Shown here: positions 1-8,623 of the stretch, piece after piece | How positions within the stretch are numbered: position 1 is the first letter of the stretch | Layout: the number at the start of each line of letters is the position of its first letter | Assembly (NCBI RefSeq): GCF_001314225.1 | Contig: NZ_CP012697.1 | Span: 4,340,001 to 4,404,000, forward strand | Direction: 5' to 3' | Source of the DNA: Microbacterium sp. No. 7 | GTDB lineage: Bacteria > Actinomycetota > Actinomycetes > Actinomycetales > Microbacteriaceae | Length of the DNA: 64,000 nucleotides | Position numbers and translations under genes: made by a program | The notes under the pieces: model-generated | Database searches by the model: none | The model's input: the letters and a program-made list of their open reading frames with translations, nothing else | What the model was told of the DNA's origin: nothing

Positions 1-760
1 CATCCGCCTGGCCCGACTGCAGCGCGCCGATGCGGGCCTGCGCCTCGGGCACGAAGCGGATCTCGACGTTCTTCAGCTTCGCCGGGCCCTCGTTCCTGCC
101 CGTCGAGTAGGCGTCGAAGCGGGTCAGGGTCAGCGACTCGCCCTTGACGTAGGCGTCCGGCACGAACGGGCCGGCGCCGACGATCGTGGTCGGGTCGGCG
201 CAGCGGTCGCCGTCGCTGTGCTCTTCGATCGACTCGCTCGACAGCACGGGGAAGTCGGGCGTGGAGGCCGACTGCAGGAAGTTCGCCTGCGGGCTCTCCA
301 GGGTCGTCGACCAGGTGTAGTCGTCGATGACCTCGTACTCGCCCTCGACGAGCCAGTTCGGGCTGGAGAGCGTGTTGCCCTCGGCGAAGAAGCGGTCGGC
401 GCTGGCCTGCACGTCGTGTGCGTCGAAGGTCGTGCCGTCGTGGAAGGTCACGCCCTCCTTCAGGTGCAGGGTCCAGGTCAGCCCGTCGTCGGAGACCTCC
501 CAGCTCTCGGCGAGCGCCGGCGAGTAGGAGCCGTCCTGGTTCTGCCGCACGAGCGGCTCGAGGATCTGCCGGGCGACGTTGTAGTTGGCGAGGTTCTTGT
601 AGCCGCCGGTGTCGAAGCAGACCGGCTCGAGGTCGCTCAGGAAGACGAAGGGGGCGTCGTCGTCGCCCGTCTCGGCGGTGCCGCCGGCGCAGCCGGCCAG
701 CAGTGCGACGGACGCCGCCGCGGCGGCGAGGGCGAGTCCTCGCCGGGTGAACGTGGTCAT
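1..760 (-). CDS. ABC transporter substrate-binding lipoprotein, family 5 (partial)
   Basis: Only the N-terminal part (about 253 residues) is inside the window; the gene runs off the left edge. The protein starts at an ATG whose complement ends at 760. It has a basic n-region, a hydrophobic stretch and a lipobox ending LLAGC, so it should be a diacylglyceryl-anchored lipoprotein. The following text (a FVFLSDLEPVCFDTGG-type start, then ARQILEPLVRQNQDGSYSPALAESWEVSDDGLTWTF-like order with GVTFHDG) matches the SBP_bac_5 family that delivers oligopeptides, nickel or similar solutes to Dpp/Opp-type permeases. The permease and ATPase genes would be expected further left. The substrate cannot be told from the sequence. 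Confidence 0.9.
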   Translation of the reverse strand, partial: MTTFTRRGLALAAAAASVALLAGCAGGTAETGDDDAPFVFLSDLEPVCFDTGGYKNLANYNVARQILEPLVRQNQDGSYSPALAESWEVSDDGLTWTLHLKEGVTFHDGTTFDAHDVQASADRFFAEGNTLSSPNWLVEGEYEVIDDYTWSTTLESPQANFLQSASTPDFPVLSSESIEEHSDGDRCADPTTIVGAGPFVPDAYVKGESLTLTRFDAYSTGRNEGPAKLKNVEIRFVPEAQARIGALQSGQAD

Positions 761-865
761 GTGCTGTGCTCTCTCTCGGGTGATGGGCTGTCGGGTGGTG
801 AGCCCGGGTGCGAAGGGTCGGGTGCGGTGGGTCGGGTGCGGTGCGGGGAGCGGGTCGCCGTGCGG

Positions 866-1756
866 CTACGGCGTGACCGGCGACGGCGGGATGTCGGGCA
901 TCGGCCGGCTGGTGGCGGCCAGCGCCTCCAGCGCGGCGAGCGCCTGCTCGTCGAGCTCGAGGTCGAGGGCCGCGAGGTTGCTCGCGAGCCGTTCCGGGCT
1001 CGACGTGCCGGGGATGGCGAGCGTGCGCGGGCTGTGCTGGAAGAGCCAGGCCAGCACGACCTGGGCGCCCGTGACGCCGAGCCGGTCGGCGATCGCCTGC
1101 ACCGCCGGCGACGCGATCAGCTCGCGGCCGTGGCCGAGGCTCCAGTAGGCGATGAACGGGATGCCGAGCTCGGCGGTGCGGCGCACGACCGGCTCGTGTG
1201 CGCGGCTGACGACGTTGAAGTGGCTCTGCACCGCGTCGATCGGCGTGACGGCACGGGCGGCCTCCAGCTGCGCCGGGTCGACCGCGCTGACGCCGATGTG
1301 GCGGATCGCCCCGGCCTCGCGCAGCTCGGCGAGGGCGCCGACCTGGTCGGCGAGCGGGTACGCGGGGTCGATGCGGTGCAGGAAGAACAGCGGGATGGCG
1401 TCGAGCCTCAGCCGGTGCAGGCTCGTGTACGCCTGCTGCTTCAGGTAGTCCGGCCGGCCGAGCACCCCCCACTCGCGGGCGCCCGCCCTCGTCATGCCCG
1501 CCTTCGTCGCGATGACGAGGTCGCCCCGGTACGGCGCGAGCTCCTCGGCGATGACCTCCTCCGAGACGCCGGGGCCCAGCGTGTCGGCGGTGTCGATGTA
1601 GCGGACGCCGCGCTCCACCGCGGCGCGCAGCAGCGCACGGGCCGCGTCGCGGTCCGGCGCGGGGCCCCAGCCGCCGGGACCGGCCAGATGCAGTCCGGCG
1701 AAGCCGACGCGCGGCACCTCGATGCCGGCGATCGTCGTCGTGGGCGTCGTCGTCAT
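866..1756 (-). CDS. Aldo/keto reductase-family protein lacking the catalytic Tyr
   Basis: The 296-residue protein is a (beta/alpha)8 aldo/keto reductase. It has the opening GIEVPRVGFAGLHL, the strand DTAD, the TK strand (VIATKAG) and an LH strand (FFLHRIDP). The usual tetrad is Asp-Tyr-Lys-His. Asp55, Lys85 and His127 are present, but the Tyr position in the DTAD-x-Y-G motif is Leu60 (codon CTG). Either it is catalytically altered or it works on substrates that need no Tyr proton donor. ATG at 1756 is chosen because family similarity begins there; an upstream in-frame extension has no recognisable content. It is divergent from the membrane protein at 1905. Confidence 0.88.
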   Translation of the reverse strand: MTTTPTTTIAGIEVPRVGFAGLHLAGPGGWGPAPDRDAARALLRAAVERGVRYIDTADTLGPGVSEEVIAEELAPYRGDLVIATKAGMTRAGAREWGVLGRPDYLKQQAYTSLHRLRLDAIPLFFLHRIDPAYPLADQVGALAELREAGAIRHIGVSAVDPAQLEAARAVTPIDAVQSHFNVVSRAHEPVVRRTAELGIPFIAYWSLGHGRELIASPAVQAIADRLGVTGAQVVLAWLFQHSPRTLAIPGTSSPERLASNLAALDLELDEQALAALEALAATSRPMPDIPPSPVTP

Positions 1757-1904
1757 GGCGGGACACCCCCAGAGTTCGATTGCAGGGCCCGGTACATCCG
1801 GACGCATAGAACTATGGGGATTCGCCGCGCCGACGCTAAACAGCGACGTAACAGCCCGCCATACGGCGTCACAAACCGTCGAACAGCCGCCGCAGAATGG
1901 GAGC

Positions 1905-2552
1905 ATGGATTCTTCGCCCCGGTCGCGGACCGGCATCGCGATTCTGCGTCTCACGTGGGGTTGTGCGACCCTCGTCGCGATCGTCGCGACGCTCGTCGAC
2001 ACGGCGAGCCGCGGACCGGTCAACCCGCTGAACTTCTTCGGATACTTCACCGTCCAGTCGAACACGCTGACGTGTGTCGTCGCCGTGATCGCCGGGCTGG
2101 CGGGCCTCGCGGCATCCGGCGTGCAGCCGAGGTGGATCGTCATGCTGCGCGCCCTCGCCACGACCTGCATGGTGATCGTCGGCCTCGTCTACGCCCTCCT
2201 GCTCGCACCGCTCGGCGCGGCGGGCGGCGTGCCGCTGCCGTGGGCCAACGCCGTGATGCACGTCGCCGGGCCGCTGCTGGTGCTCGCCGACTGGGTGCTG
2301 GTGCGCGACCGCTCGGCGCTCCCGTGGCGGGCGGCCCTCCTGCAGCTCGCGTATCCGGCGGTCTGGATCGTCGTCGTGCTGGTGCGCGGCATGACCGACG
2401 GATGGGTCCCTTACCCCTTCCTGGACCCCGCACGCGGGTACGCCGCGGTCTCGGCGGCCGTCGTCGGCATCGCCGTGGCGTTCCTGGCGGTGTCGTCCGC
2501 CGTCGTGTGGTGGTCGCGCGTGTACGGGCCCCGCGGCGTCACGCGCGCCTGA
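1905..2552 (+). CDS. Pr6Pr-family integral membrane protein
   Basis: The 215-residue protein has about six hydrophobic segments. Near the N-terminus it carries the family hallmark NFFGYFTVQSN, which is typical of the poorly characterised bacterial Pr6Pr membrane family. Function is unknown. The ATG at 1905 follows a CAGAAT hexamer (1893-1898) by six bases, which suggests a leaderless transcript. The 3' end overlaps the convergent gene at 2539 by 14 bases. The Arg-Leu-Trp start and the aromatic FTVQSN loop are the most family-like parts. No catalytic residues can be assigned. Confidence 0.8.
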   Translation: MDSSPRSRTGIAILRLTWGCATLVAIVATLVDTASRGPVNPLNFFGYFTVQSNTLTCVVAVIAGLAGLAASGVQPRWIVMLRALATTCMVIVGLVYALLLAPLGAAGGVPLPWANAVMHVAGPLLVLADWVLVRDRSALPWRAALLQLAYPAVWIVVVLVRGMTDGWVPYPFLDPARGYAAVSAAVVGIAVAFLAVSSAVVWWSRVYGPRGVTRA

Positions 2553-3534
2553 CCGCGCGCGATCGGCCCGCGAGTCCCGCGCCGATCGCGACGACGAGGC
2601 TCAGCACGATCGCGACGAGCAGGGCCGACGAGAGCAGCTCCGTGGCCTGGTCGAAGAAGGCGGATGCCGTCTCCTCCGGCAGGGTCGCGGGACTCACGGC
2701 ATCCAGGAACAGGCGCCGCCCCAGGCCGAGTGCCGCCACGAGGGCGAGGAACGCCGCCGAGAGGCCCGCGCCGGTCCAGGCGAGCGCGCGCAGCCTGTTG
2801 CGCGCGCAGAGCACGCCCGCCGTCGCCAGCGCGAGCACGGCCCACGGCAGCCAGAGTCCGACGGCGACCGTCGCCTGATAGGCGGTGCGCACCGCCGGCA
2901 GGGCGTCCGAGGCGACGAGGGGGACGCTCCACTCGATGTCGGGGACCCGCTCGGCGAGCCGGATCCCCTGGTCCGACAGGCGTGCCGTCACACCGCCGAT
3001 CACGGTCCCGAGCTGCAGCGACAGCACGCCGTCGTCGTCGAGCCGCACCAGGCCGTCGGGGTCGTCCTGGAGCACGGAGATCGTGCGCCCGTGCGCCTCG
3101 CGAAGAGCGCGCTCCCACAACGCCTCGAACTGCGGGGACGTCACGAGGCGGTCGGCGCCCGTCGCGATGAGCGATCGCACGCCCTGCGCCGCCGGCCCCT
3201 CCAGCAGCGCGAGCGCCGCCGCCGACCGCGGGGGCAGGCCGAGCGACGCGATCCCCGCGAACAGGTCGCCGACGAGCCCGTCGATGTCGACGCTCTGCTC
3301 GATGGCCTCGGCGGCCTGATCGGCGACGAAGCCCTGCACGGCGGGGTCCGCCGCGAGCGGGGCGAGGGTCTCCACGAACCGGTCGGTGTCGACCAGCTGG
3401 ATCCGCGCCCACGCGCCCAGCACCGCGACCGGCGCGAGCAGCACGCTCACGATCAGCAGCGCCGTCGCGAGGGCGCTGCGCCACCGGTGTCCCGCACGCG
3501 ACGTCGTGCTCCCGTCGTCCGGCACGATCCCCAC
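2539..3534 (-). CDS. Conserved actinobacterial membrane protein, unknown function
   Basis: The 331-residue protein has one N-terminal transmembrane helix (about 22-44), then about 180 residues that should lie outside the membrane, then three or four helices near the C-terminus (about 215-325). The outer region contains the order DTDRFVETLAPLAADPAVQ, seen in a group of uncharacterised actinobacterial membrane proteins. I do not recognise a reaction. The GTG start at 3534 lies seven bases after a TAACCT -10-like hexamer (3542-3547 on the minus strand), so translation is probably leaderless. The 3' end overlaps the convergent gene at 1905-2552. Confidence 0.75.
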   Translation of the reverse strand: MGIVPDDGSTTSRAGHRWRSALATALLIVSVLLAPVAVLGAWARIQLVDTDRFVETLAPLAADPAVQGFVADQAAEAIEQSVDIDGLVGDLFAGIASLGLPPRSAAALALLEGPAAQGVRSLIATGADRLVTSPQFEALWERALREAHGRTISVLQDDPDGLVRLDDDGVLSLQLGTVIGGVTARLSDQGIRLAERVPDIEWSVPLVASDALPAVRTAYQATVAVGLWLPWAVLALATAGVLCARNRLRALAWTGAGLSAAFLALVAALGLGRRLFLDAVSPATLPEETASAFFDQATELLSSALLVAIVLSLVVAIGAGLAGRSRAVRRA

Positions 3535-3606
3535 GCTCTGGAGGTTACTCCGCCCACGCGGCGTCTCGCAGCCCGCGGGCTCATCGACCTCGGAGAATCG
3601 CGCGAG

Positions 3607-3637
3607 CCTCGGATGGTTCCCCGGCGATCATCCGAGG
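3607..3637. terminator. Hairpin between divergent membrane-protein and CsoR-type genes
   Basis: CCTCGGATG (3607-3615) and CATCCGAGG (3629-3637) form a perfect nine-base stem with a 13-base loop. It is followed by a direct repeat of CCGAGGTC-S-GTGAC. It sits downstream of the minus-strand regulator gene ending at 3700, so it could end that transcript. There is no U-run, so Rho-independent activity is unproven. Confidence 0.4.
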
Positions 3638-3699
3638 TCGGTGACATCCTCCGAGGTCCGTGACCGGTCGCCGGCCACCATCGGCGCGTGGCCGCGGCG

Positions 3700-3996
3700 T
3701 CAGGCGAGGCTGAGGAAGAGCTTCTCCAGCTCGTCGGGGTTCGCGGCGCCCTCGGCGTCCGGGTCGCTCAGGCATTCCTTCAGGGCGCTGGAGATCACGA
3801 GGAAGCCCGCGCGATCGAGCGCCTTGGAGACGGCGGCGAGCTGCTGCACGACGTCGCGGCAGTGCGCGTCCTGCTCGACCGCCGCGATCACCGCGGCGAG
3901 CTGGCCGTGCGCGCGACGCAGTCGGTTCACGACCTTGCGCTTGGCCTCGGGATCGTGCAGCGTTCCGGCGGTGTCGGTGGACTCCTCGACGTTCAT
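3700..3996 (-). CDS. CsoR/RcnR-family repressor, CstR-like (persulfide type)
   Basis: The 98-residue all-helical DUF156 protein has the family core RLRRAHGQL and two Cys, Cys46 and Cys75, 29 residues apart as in copper sensor CsoR. The His that completes the Cys-His-Cys copper site four residues before the second Cys is Ala71 here. Loss of that His is typical of CstR-type sensors, which respond to persulfide or polysulfide. The neighbours agree: thioredoxin and a rhodanese-domain protein are divergent, with two CsoR-type operators between. ATG at 3996 is preferred over an upstream in-frame start (4053) that would lie inside operator 1. Copper sensing is not excluded but looks less likely. Confidence 0.85.
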   Translation of the reverse strand: MNVEESTDTAGTLHDPEAKRKVVNRLRRAHGQLAAVIAAVEQDAHCRDVVQQLAAVSKALDRAGFLVISSALKECLSDPDAEGAANPDELEKLFLSLA

Positions 3997-4028
3997 GGTT
4001 CGCTCTTTCTCGTGGGGGGACCACCAGG

Positions 4029-4044
4029 ATACCCAGGCGGGTAT
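4029..4044. promoter_or_regulatory. CsoR/CstR-type operator 1
   Basis: The 16-mer has ATACCC and GGGTAT half-sites around four bases. It overlaps a TATACC -10-like box for the leftward regulator gene, so the regulator probably represses itself. It matches the TACCC/GGGTA operator style of the CsoR family. Confidence 0.7.
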
Positions 4045-4063
4045 AGTTGTCACCCGAGGAAAT

Positions 4064-4079
4064 ATACCCCCTGGGGTAT
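4064..4079. promoter_or_regulatory. CsoR/CstR-type operator 2
   Basis: This 16-mer is a perfect inverted repeat, ATACCCC-CT-GGGGTAT. It overlaps a TATTAT -10-like hexamer (4077-4082) for the rightward thioredoxin-rhodanese pair. Its centre is 35 bp from that of operator 1. Confidence 0.75.
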
Positions 4080-4109
4080 TATGGCATCGATCGAGAGGAC
4101 CGTGACCCC

Positions 4110-4484
4110 ATGCCGACGAGAGACCTGACCCACGACGACTTCGCCGAGGTCGCGAGCGGCGACGGCATCGTGTTCGTCGACTTCTGGGCGGCGTGGTGCG
4201 GGCCGTGCCGCGCGTTCGCGCCGACGTTCGAGCGCGCCGCGGAGACGCACCCCGACATCGTGTTCGCCAAGGTCGACACCGAGGCCGAGCAGCAGCTCGC
4301 CGCGGCCTTCCGCATCACGTCGATCCCGACGCTCATGGTGTTCCGCGACGGCATCCGCCTCTACGCGCAGCCGGGGGCCGTCTCGGGGCCGCAGCTCGAG
4401 CTGCTCGTGCAGAGCGCCCGCGATCTCGACATGGACGAGGTGCGGCGACAGCTCGCCGCACACGAGGCGCGGAGCGCGTCGTGA
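4110..4484 (+). CDS. Thioredoxin
   Basis: The 124-residue cytosolic thioredoxin has the active site WCGPC (Cys30, Cys33) and the cis-Pro loop SIPT. It reduces disulfides or persulfides. The start at 4110 is supported by GAGAGGA upstream, and the gene lies about 30 bp after operator 2. The stop overlaps the next start in TGATG, so it is translationally coupled to the rhodanese lipoprotein. The context suggests a job in reducing sulfane sulfur bound to proteins rather than general redox housekeeping (inference). Confidence 0.92.
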   Translation: MPTRDLTHDDFAEVASGDGIVFVDFWAAWCGPCRAFAPTFERAAETHPDIVFAKVDTEAEQQLAAAFRITSIPTLMVFRDGIRLYAQPGAVSGPQLELLVQSARDLDMDEVRRQLAAHEARSAS

Positions 4485-4897
4485 TGCCGCGTCTCGCCGG
4501 CCCGCCGAGCCGAGCGCACCGTCCCGTGCGCCGCTCCCTTCTCGCCCCGGTCGCCGCGATCGCGATCGCCCTCGGCCTCGCGGCCTGCGCACCGGCCGGC
4601 ACCGCGGCCTCGGTCGAGGTCGGCGCCGACACGATCGTCGTCGACGTGCGCACCCCCGAGGAGTACGCCGCGGGGCACCTCGACGGCGCGCAGCTGCTCG
4701 ACCTCACCGGCGGCGACCTCGCCGCCGCGGTCCCGAGCCTCGACCCTGAGGCCGAGTACCTCGTCTACTGCCGGTCGGGCAACCGGTCGAGCCAGGCCGT
4801 CGCACTGCTGGAGCGGGCCGGCTTCACCGACGTCACCGACCTGGGCTCGCTCGAGCGCGCGGCATCCGCGACGGGCATCGAGGTCGTCACGGAGTAG
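4484..4897 (+). CDS. Rhodanese-domain lipoprotein
   Basis: The 137-residue protein has an N-terminal signal with the lipobox LAAC (Cys35), followed by a single rhodanese domain with [16 protein letters not shown] and the active loop CRSGNRSS (Cys96). It should sit on the outer face of the membrane and bind or transfer sulfane sulfur. It is coupled to thioredoxin by a one-base stop/start overlap and lies under the CstR-like operator. The domain is short (about 95 residues), as in PspE/GlpE-type rhodaneses. Confidence 0.9.
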   Translation: MPRLAGPPSRAHRPVRRSLLAPVAAIAIALGLAACAPAGTAASVEVGADTIVVDVRTPEEYAAGHLDGAQLLDLTGGDLAAAVPSLDPEAEYLVYCRSGNRSSQAVALLERAGFTDVTDLGSLERAASATGIEVVTE

Positions 4898-4924
4898 CGG
4901 TCGTCACGGAGCAGCCGCGACCGG

Positions 4925-4973
4925 TGGGCGGTCGTCGCCGCCTCTCGTGGGGGATGCCGACGACGACTGCCCA
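4925..4973. repeat. Hairpin repeat, GGGCAGTCGT family
   Basis: Arms TGGGCGGTCGTCG (4925-4937) and CGACGACTGCCCA (4961-4973) pair with one G:T. The loop holds GGATGCC. The same core recurs several times at 13.57-13.92 kb. It lies between the convergent rhodanese and histidine-phosphatase genes, so it probably serves both as a terminator. Confidence 0.65.
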
Positions 4974-5163
4974 CGAGCGCCGGCGGGCTCGGGATGGGGG
5001 GCGGTCGTTGCCGGCTCGGGCGTGCGGAGGCGGCGGCTGGCGCCCAGGACCTGCGGGACCGGGGCCGGCGACCACGGCAGGCGGACCGGGCGAAGCGACG
5101 CGAGGCGGGGCGGGCGGACCGAGCGGGGCGGGCGGGCGACGGACGGGCGGGCCGACCGGGGCG

Positions 5164-5715
5164 TCAGCCGCCGAGGAAGCGGGCGACGAAGCCGGCGGGC
5201 GACGGGTCGAGCAGCACGACCTGGCCGTTGAGCACGCGCGGGCACGGGCTGCCCGTGAGCTCCTCGATGCCGACGCGCAGCAGCGTGCCGTGGGCGACGA
5301 CGACGCTGCCGCCCGGCTGCGCGGCGAGCGTCCCGAGCGCGCGGCGCGCGCGGGCGGCGACCTCGGCGAGGGGTTCGGACGCCTCGAAGTCGCCCTCGGG
5401 CCAGCGTTCGCGCGCCTCGGCGACGAGCAGTCCCTCGGCGCGCCCGTAGTGCCGCTCGACCAGGTCGGCGTCGAGCGCGATCCCGGGCTCGCGCTCGGCG
5501 TCGGGCACGAGGGCGGCGGCGATGATCTCGGCGGTCTCGCGGGCACGCGCGAGCGGCGACGACACGACGCGCGCCCACCGGGCCTGCGCGAGCAGCCGGC
5601 CCGCGGCCGCCGCCTGCTCGCGACCGCACGCGTCGAGCGGCACGTCGGTGCGGCCCTGCATGCGGCGCTCGGCGTTCCACGCGGTGCGACCATGGCGCAC
5701 CAGCGCGAGCGTCAC
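5164..5715 (-). CDS. Histidine phosphatase (phosphoglycerate-mutase-like)
   Basis: The 183-residue cytosolic protein starts with [19 protein letters not shown], where the RHG His forms the phosphohistidine, and later has the second His in [10 protein letters not shown]. Acid residues in the [10 protein letters not shown] loop fit the family. The GTG start at 5715 overlaps the ABC ATPase stop in GTGA, so it is the last gene of the transporter operon. The expected role is hydrolysis of an imported or internal phosphate monoester; the substrate is unknown. Confidence 0.85.
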   Translation of the reverse strand: MTLALVRHGRTAWNAERRMQGRTDVPLDACGREQAAAAGRLLAQARWARVVSSPLARARETAEIIAAALVPDAEREPGIALDADLVERHYGRAEGLLVAEARERWPEGDFEASEPLAEVAARARRALGTLAAQPGGSVVVAHGTLLRVGIEELTGSPCPRVLNGQVVLLDPSPAGFVARFLGG

Positions 5716-6914
5716 GCGCCGACCGCCGAGGTCGGCACGCGCCCGGGCGACGCCGGATGCCGCGGTGCGGCCGCCCCGGCATCCGCTCCCGCCCCGGCAT
5801 CCGCACCCGACCCGACCCCCGCTCCCGAGCCGGCCCCCGCCCCCAGCACGACCCCCGCCGGGAGCACGGCCGCGTCGCCCTGCCCCGCGTACACGACCGC
5901 ACGCCGCACGTCCACGCGCATGCGCTCGCCGACACGGGGACGCACGCCGCGGGTGCGCACGCGCAGCGGCACGCCCGCCCAGTCGAGCACGACGTCGCCG
6001 CCGTCGAGGGTGAACAGCGACGAGCGCACGACCGCGTCGCCGGCGGCATCCGGCACGACCTCGGCGTCGGCGGGCAGGATCGCGGCGCACGCGGAGCCCG
6101 GGTCGCGGCCGCCCTCGAAGGCGGCCAGCCGCAGCGGATGCCGCGATGCGGCGAACCCGTCGGGGCCGACCGCGCCGTCGATGAGCGTCGCGTCGGAGAG
6201 GAACCGTGCGACGAACGCGCTCGCGGGACGGCGCACGAGCTCGTCGGGCGTGCCGACCTGCCGGATGCCGCCGCCGTCGAGCACCACGACGCGGTCGGCC
6301 AGCGCGAGCGCCTCCGCGCGGTCGTGCGTCACGTGCACGACCGTGAGCCCCATCTCGCGCGTGAGGGTGTGCAGCTCGAGCCGCAGCCGGTCGCGCAGCG
6401 GCTCGTCGAGCGCCGAGAGCGCCTCGTCGAGCAGCAGCACGCGCGGCCGGGCCGCGAGGGCACGGGCGAGGGCCACACGCTGCCGCTGCCCGCCCGAGAG
6501 CGTGGCGGGGTCGCGCCGCGCGCATCCCTCCAGGCCGACGAGCGCGAGCACCTGCTCGACGCGCGCGCGGCGCTCGGCGCGCGGCATGCCCGCACGGCGC
6601 AGCGGGTACTCCACGTTGCGGCCGACGTTCCAGTGCGGCCACACGGCGTGCTGCTGGAACACCATGCCCAGCTCCCGCCGCTCCGGCGGCACGATCGCGC
6701 CGCCGCCGGCCACGATGCGGTCGCCGATCGCGACCGACCCCTCGGTGGGGGTGAGGAAGCCCGCGACCGTGCGCAGCAGCGTGGTCTTGCCCGAGCCCGA
6801 GGGCCCGACGAGGGCGACGAACTCGCCGTCGCCGACGCGCAGGTCGATGTCGTGCAGCCCCACGGCGCCGGACGGGTAGCGGAGCGTGACGGCGTCGAGG
6901 ATGACGGATGCCAC
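5712..6914 (-). CDS. ABC transporter ATPase, FbpC/PotA-like
   Basis: The 400-residue protein has the Walker A motif [10 protein letters not shown]-loop VFQQHAV, signature LSGGQRQR, Walker [12 protein letters not shown] and the H-loop THDRAEA. A C-terminal TOBE-like region follows (about 240-360). The last 45 residues are a low-complexity Gly-Ala-Asp tail, which is unusual. The start is a GTG at 6914; AAAGGAGG lies six bases upstream, whereas the nearby ATG at 6919 would be too close to that site. It energises the fused permease encoded 20 bp upstream. Confidence 0.93.
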   Translation of the reverse strand: MASVILDAVTLRYPSGAVGLHDIDLRVGDGEFVALVGPSGSGKTTLLRTVAGFLTPTEGSVAIGDRIVAGGGAIVPPERRELGMVFQQHAVWPHWNVGRNVEYPLRRAGMPRAERRARVEQVLALVGLEGCARRDPATLSGGQRQRVALARALAARPRVLLLDEALSALDEPLRDRLRLELHTLTREMGLTVVHVTHDRAEALALADRVVVLDGGGIRQVGTPDELVRRPASAFVARFLSDATLIDGAVGPDGFAASRHPLRLAAFEGGRDPGSACAAILPADAEVVPDAAGDAVVRSSLFTLDGGDVVLDWAGVPLRVRTRGVRPRVGERMRVDVRRAVVYAGQGDAAVLPAGVVLGAGAGSGAGVGSGADAGAGADAGAAAPRHPASPGRVPTSAVGA

Positions 6915-6934
6915 GGCATCCTCCTTTCACAGGG

Positions 6935-8623
6935 TCAGAGGTTTCGGGACTCGGCGGGCGTGCGCGTCGCGAGCCCGATCACCGCGATGCCGAGCACCGC
7001 GACGATGAGCGACCACGCCGCGGCCGTGCTGAACGCGCCCGCCTGCTGGAAGCTGAAGATCGCGACGCCGAGCGTCTGAGATCCGGGCGACAGCAGCAGC
7101 ACCGAGAGCGTCAGCTCGCGCACGGCCGTGACGGCGACGATCACGGCGCCCGACAGCGCGGCGGGCAGCGCCATGCGGCACGACACGTCGAACAGGGCGC
7201 GCAGCCGGCCGGCGCCCGAGACGCGCGCGGCCTCCTCGGCGCTCGACGGCGTGCTCGACAGCGGCGCCGCGACGGCCTGCACGACGAGCGCCGTGAACGA
7301 CGTGACATAGGCCACGAGGATGAGCCAGGGCGTGTTGAACAGGCCGACGCGCGGTGCGAGGATGAGCCACGCGACAGCGATCACGATGCCCGGGATCGCC
7401 TGCGGCAGCATCGTCGCACCCTGCAGCGCCCGCGCACCGGGCACGCGCGTGCGGGTCGCGAGCACGCCGATGCCGAGCCCGAGCACGCCGCACACGAGCG
7501 CCGCCATCACCGCGAGCATGACGGAGTTGCGCGCACCGTCGAGCGCGGTGGCCGACGTGAGCGCCTTGGCGAGGTTGTCGAGGGTGAGGTTCTCGGGCGT
7601 GAGCGGCAGCCCGGGCGCGCGCAGCAGCGCCTGCTGCAGCAGCGCGAGCAGCGGCAGCACGGTGATCGCGAGCACGAGGGTCCAGGCCAGGGCGGCGACG
7701 GGGATGCGCGCGCGGCCGAGGGGCAGGGGCTCGGGGCGCGACGCCGATGCGTCGACCTCGCTCCCCCGCCGCGTGACGAGCGCGTCGATCAGCAGCGCGA
7801 CCATGGCGAGCACGAGCAGCAGGGCACCGATCGTCGCGACGACCGCGAGCGGCTCGTCGACCGTGCCCGACTGCAGATAGCGGTAGACGAGCGTCGCGAG
7901 GGTCACGAACCGTTCGGGCAGGCCGATGATCGACGGGATGCCGAAGTCGGCGAGGTTGCCGACCGCGATGAGCAGGAACGACGACAGCAGCGCGGGCCGC
8001 AGCAGCGGCAGCGTGACGGCGCCGATCGCCCGGGCGGGACCGGCGCCCGACATGCGCGCCGCCTGCTCGAGGTCGGCGGGGATGCGGCGCAGCGCGGCCG
8101 ACACGATGAGCATCGCGAGCGGGTAGCTGTGGATCGTGAGCAGCGCGATGACGCCGTCGGCCCCGTAGATCGACCACAGCGGTGCGCCGAACAGGCCCCG
8201 CCACCACAGGTTCACGGGGCTCGTCGGCCCGAGCACGCCCAGCCACGCGATGGCGCCGACGAACGGCGGCACGAGCAGTGGCGTGAGGGCGAGCAGCCGC
8301 AGCGCGCGCCGGCCGGGCAGGTCGGTGCGGTCGAGCAGCAGCGCGAACCCGGCGCCGATCGCGACGGCGAGCACGGCGGACGCCCCCGCCGAGACGAGGC
8401 TGTTCACGGCCGCCTCGCGCACCTCGGGCCGCACCAGCACGTCGAGCTGCGGACTGCTCCCCGCGAGGAACAGGATGGCGCCGAGCGGCGCGATCACGAG
8501 CGCGGCGACGACGATCCAGAGCACGACGGTCAGGATGCCGACGCCGCCGGCCCCACGTGCGCGCACCCCGTCGCGGGCCCGGTGCCGGACCGGGCCCACG
8601 ACGGGGAGGGAGGACGCGCTCAC
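6935..8623 (-). CDS. ABC transporter permease, fused double-domain FbpB type
   Basis: The 562-residue protein is two binding-protein-dependent permease domains in tandem, about 12 helices. Each half has the EAA-type cytoplasmic loop (LEQAARMSGAGPARA and AEEAARVSGAGRLRA) that docks onto the ATPase. Fused permeases of this size are known for Fe3+ and for 2-aminoethylphosphonate importers. The GTG start at 8623 overlaps the stop of the binding-protein gene by one base (TAGTG). Confidence 0.93.
   Translation of the reverse strand: MSASSLPVVGPVRHRARDGVRARGAGGVGILTVVLWIVVAALVIAPLGAILFLAGSSPQLDVLVRPEVREAAVNSLVSAGASAVLAVAIGAGFALLLDRTDLPGRRALRLLALTPLLVPPFVGAIAWLGVLGPTSPVNLWWRGLFGAPLWSIYGADGVIALLTIHSYPLAMLIVSAALRRIPADLEQAARMSGAGPARAIGAVTLPLLRPALLSSFLLIAVGNLADFGIPSIIGLPERFVTLATLVYRYLQSGTVDEPLAVVATIGALLLVLAMVALLIDALVTRRGSEVDASASRPEPLPLGRARIPVAALAWTLVLAITVLPLLALLQQALLRAPGLPLTPENLTLDNLAKALTSATALDGARNSVMLAVMAALVCGVLGLGIGVLATRTRVPGARALQGATMLPQAIPGIVIAVAWLILAPRVGLFNTPWLILVAYVTSFTALVVQAVAAPLSSTPSSAEEAARVSGAGRLRALFDVSCRMALPAALSGAVIVAVTAVRELTLSVLLLSPGSQTLGVAIFSFQQAGAFSTAAAWSLIVAVLGIAVIGLATRTPAESRNL

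Noticed and set aside
218..2878. A long plus-strand open frame of almost 890 codons
   Set aside because: Its translation is Arg/Val/Gly-rich without any domain, and it runs antisense to the binding-protein and aldo/keto reductase genes. It is a high-GC shadow frame.
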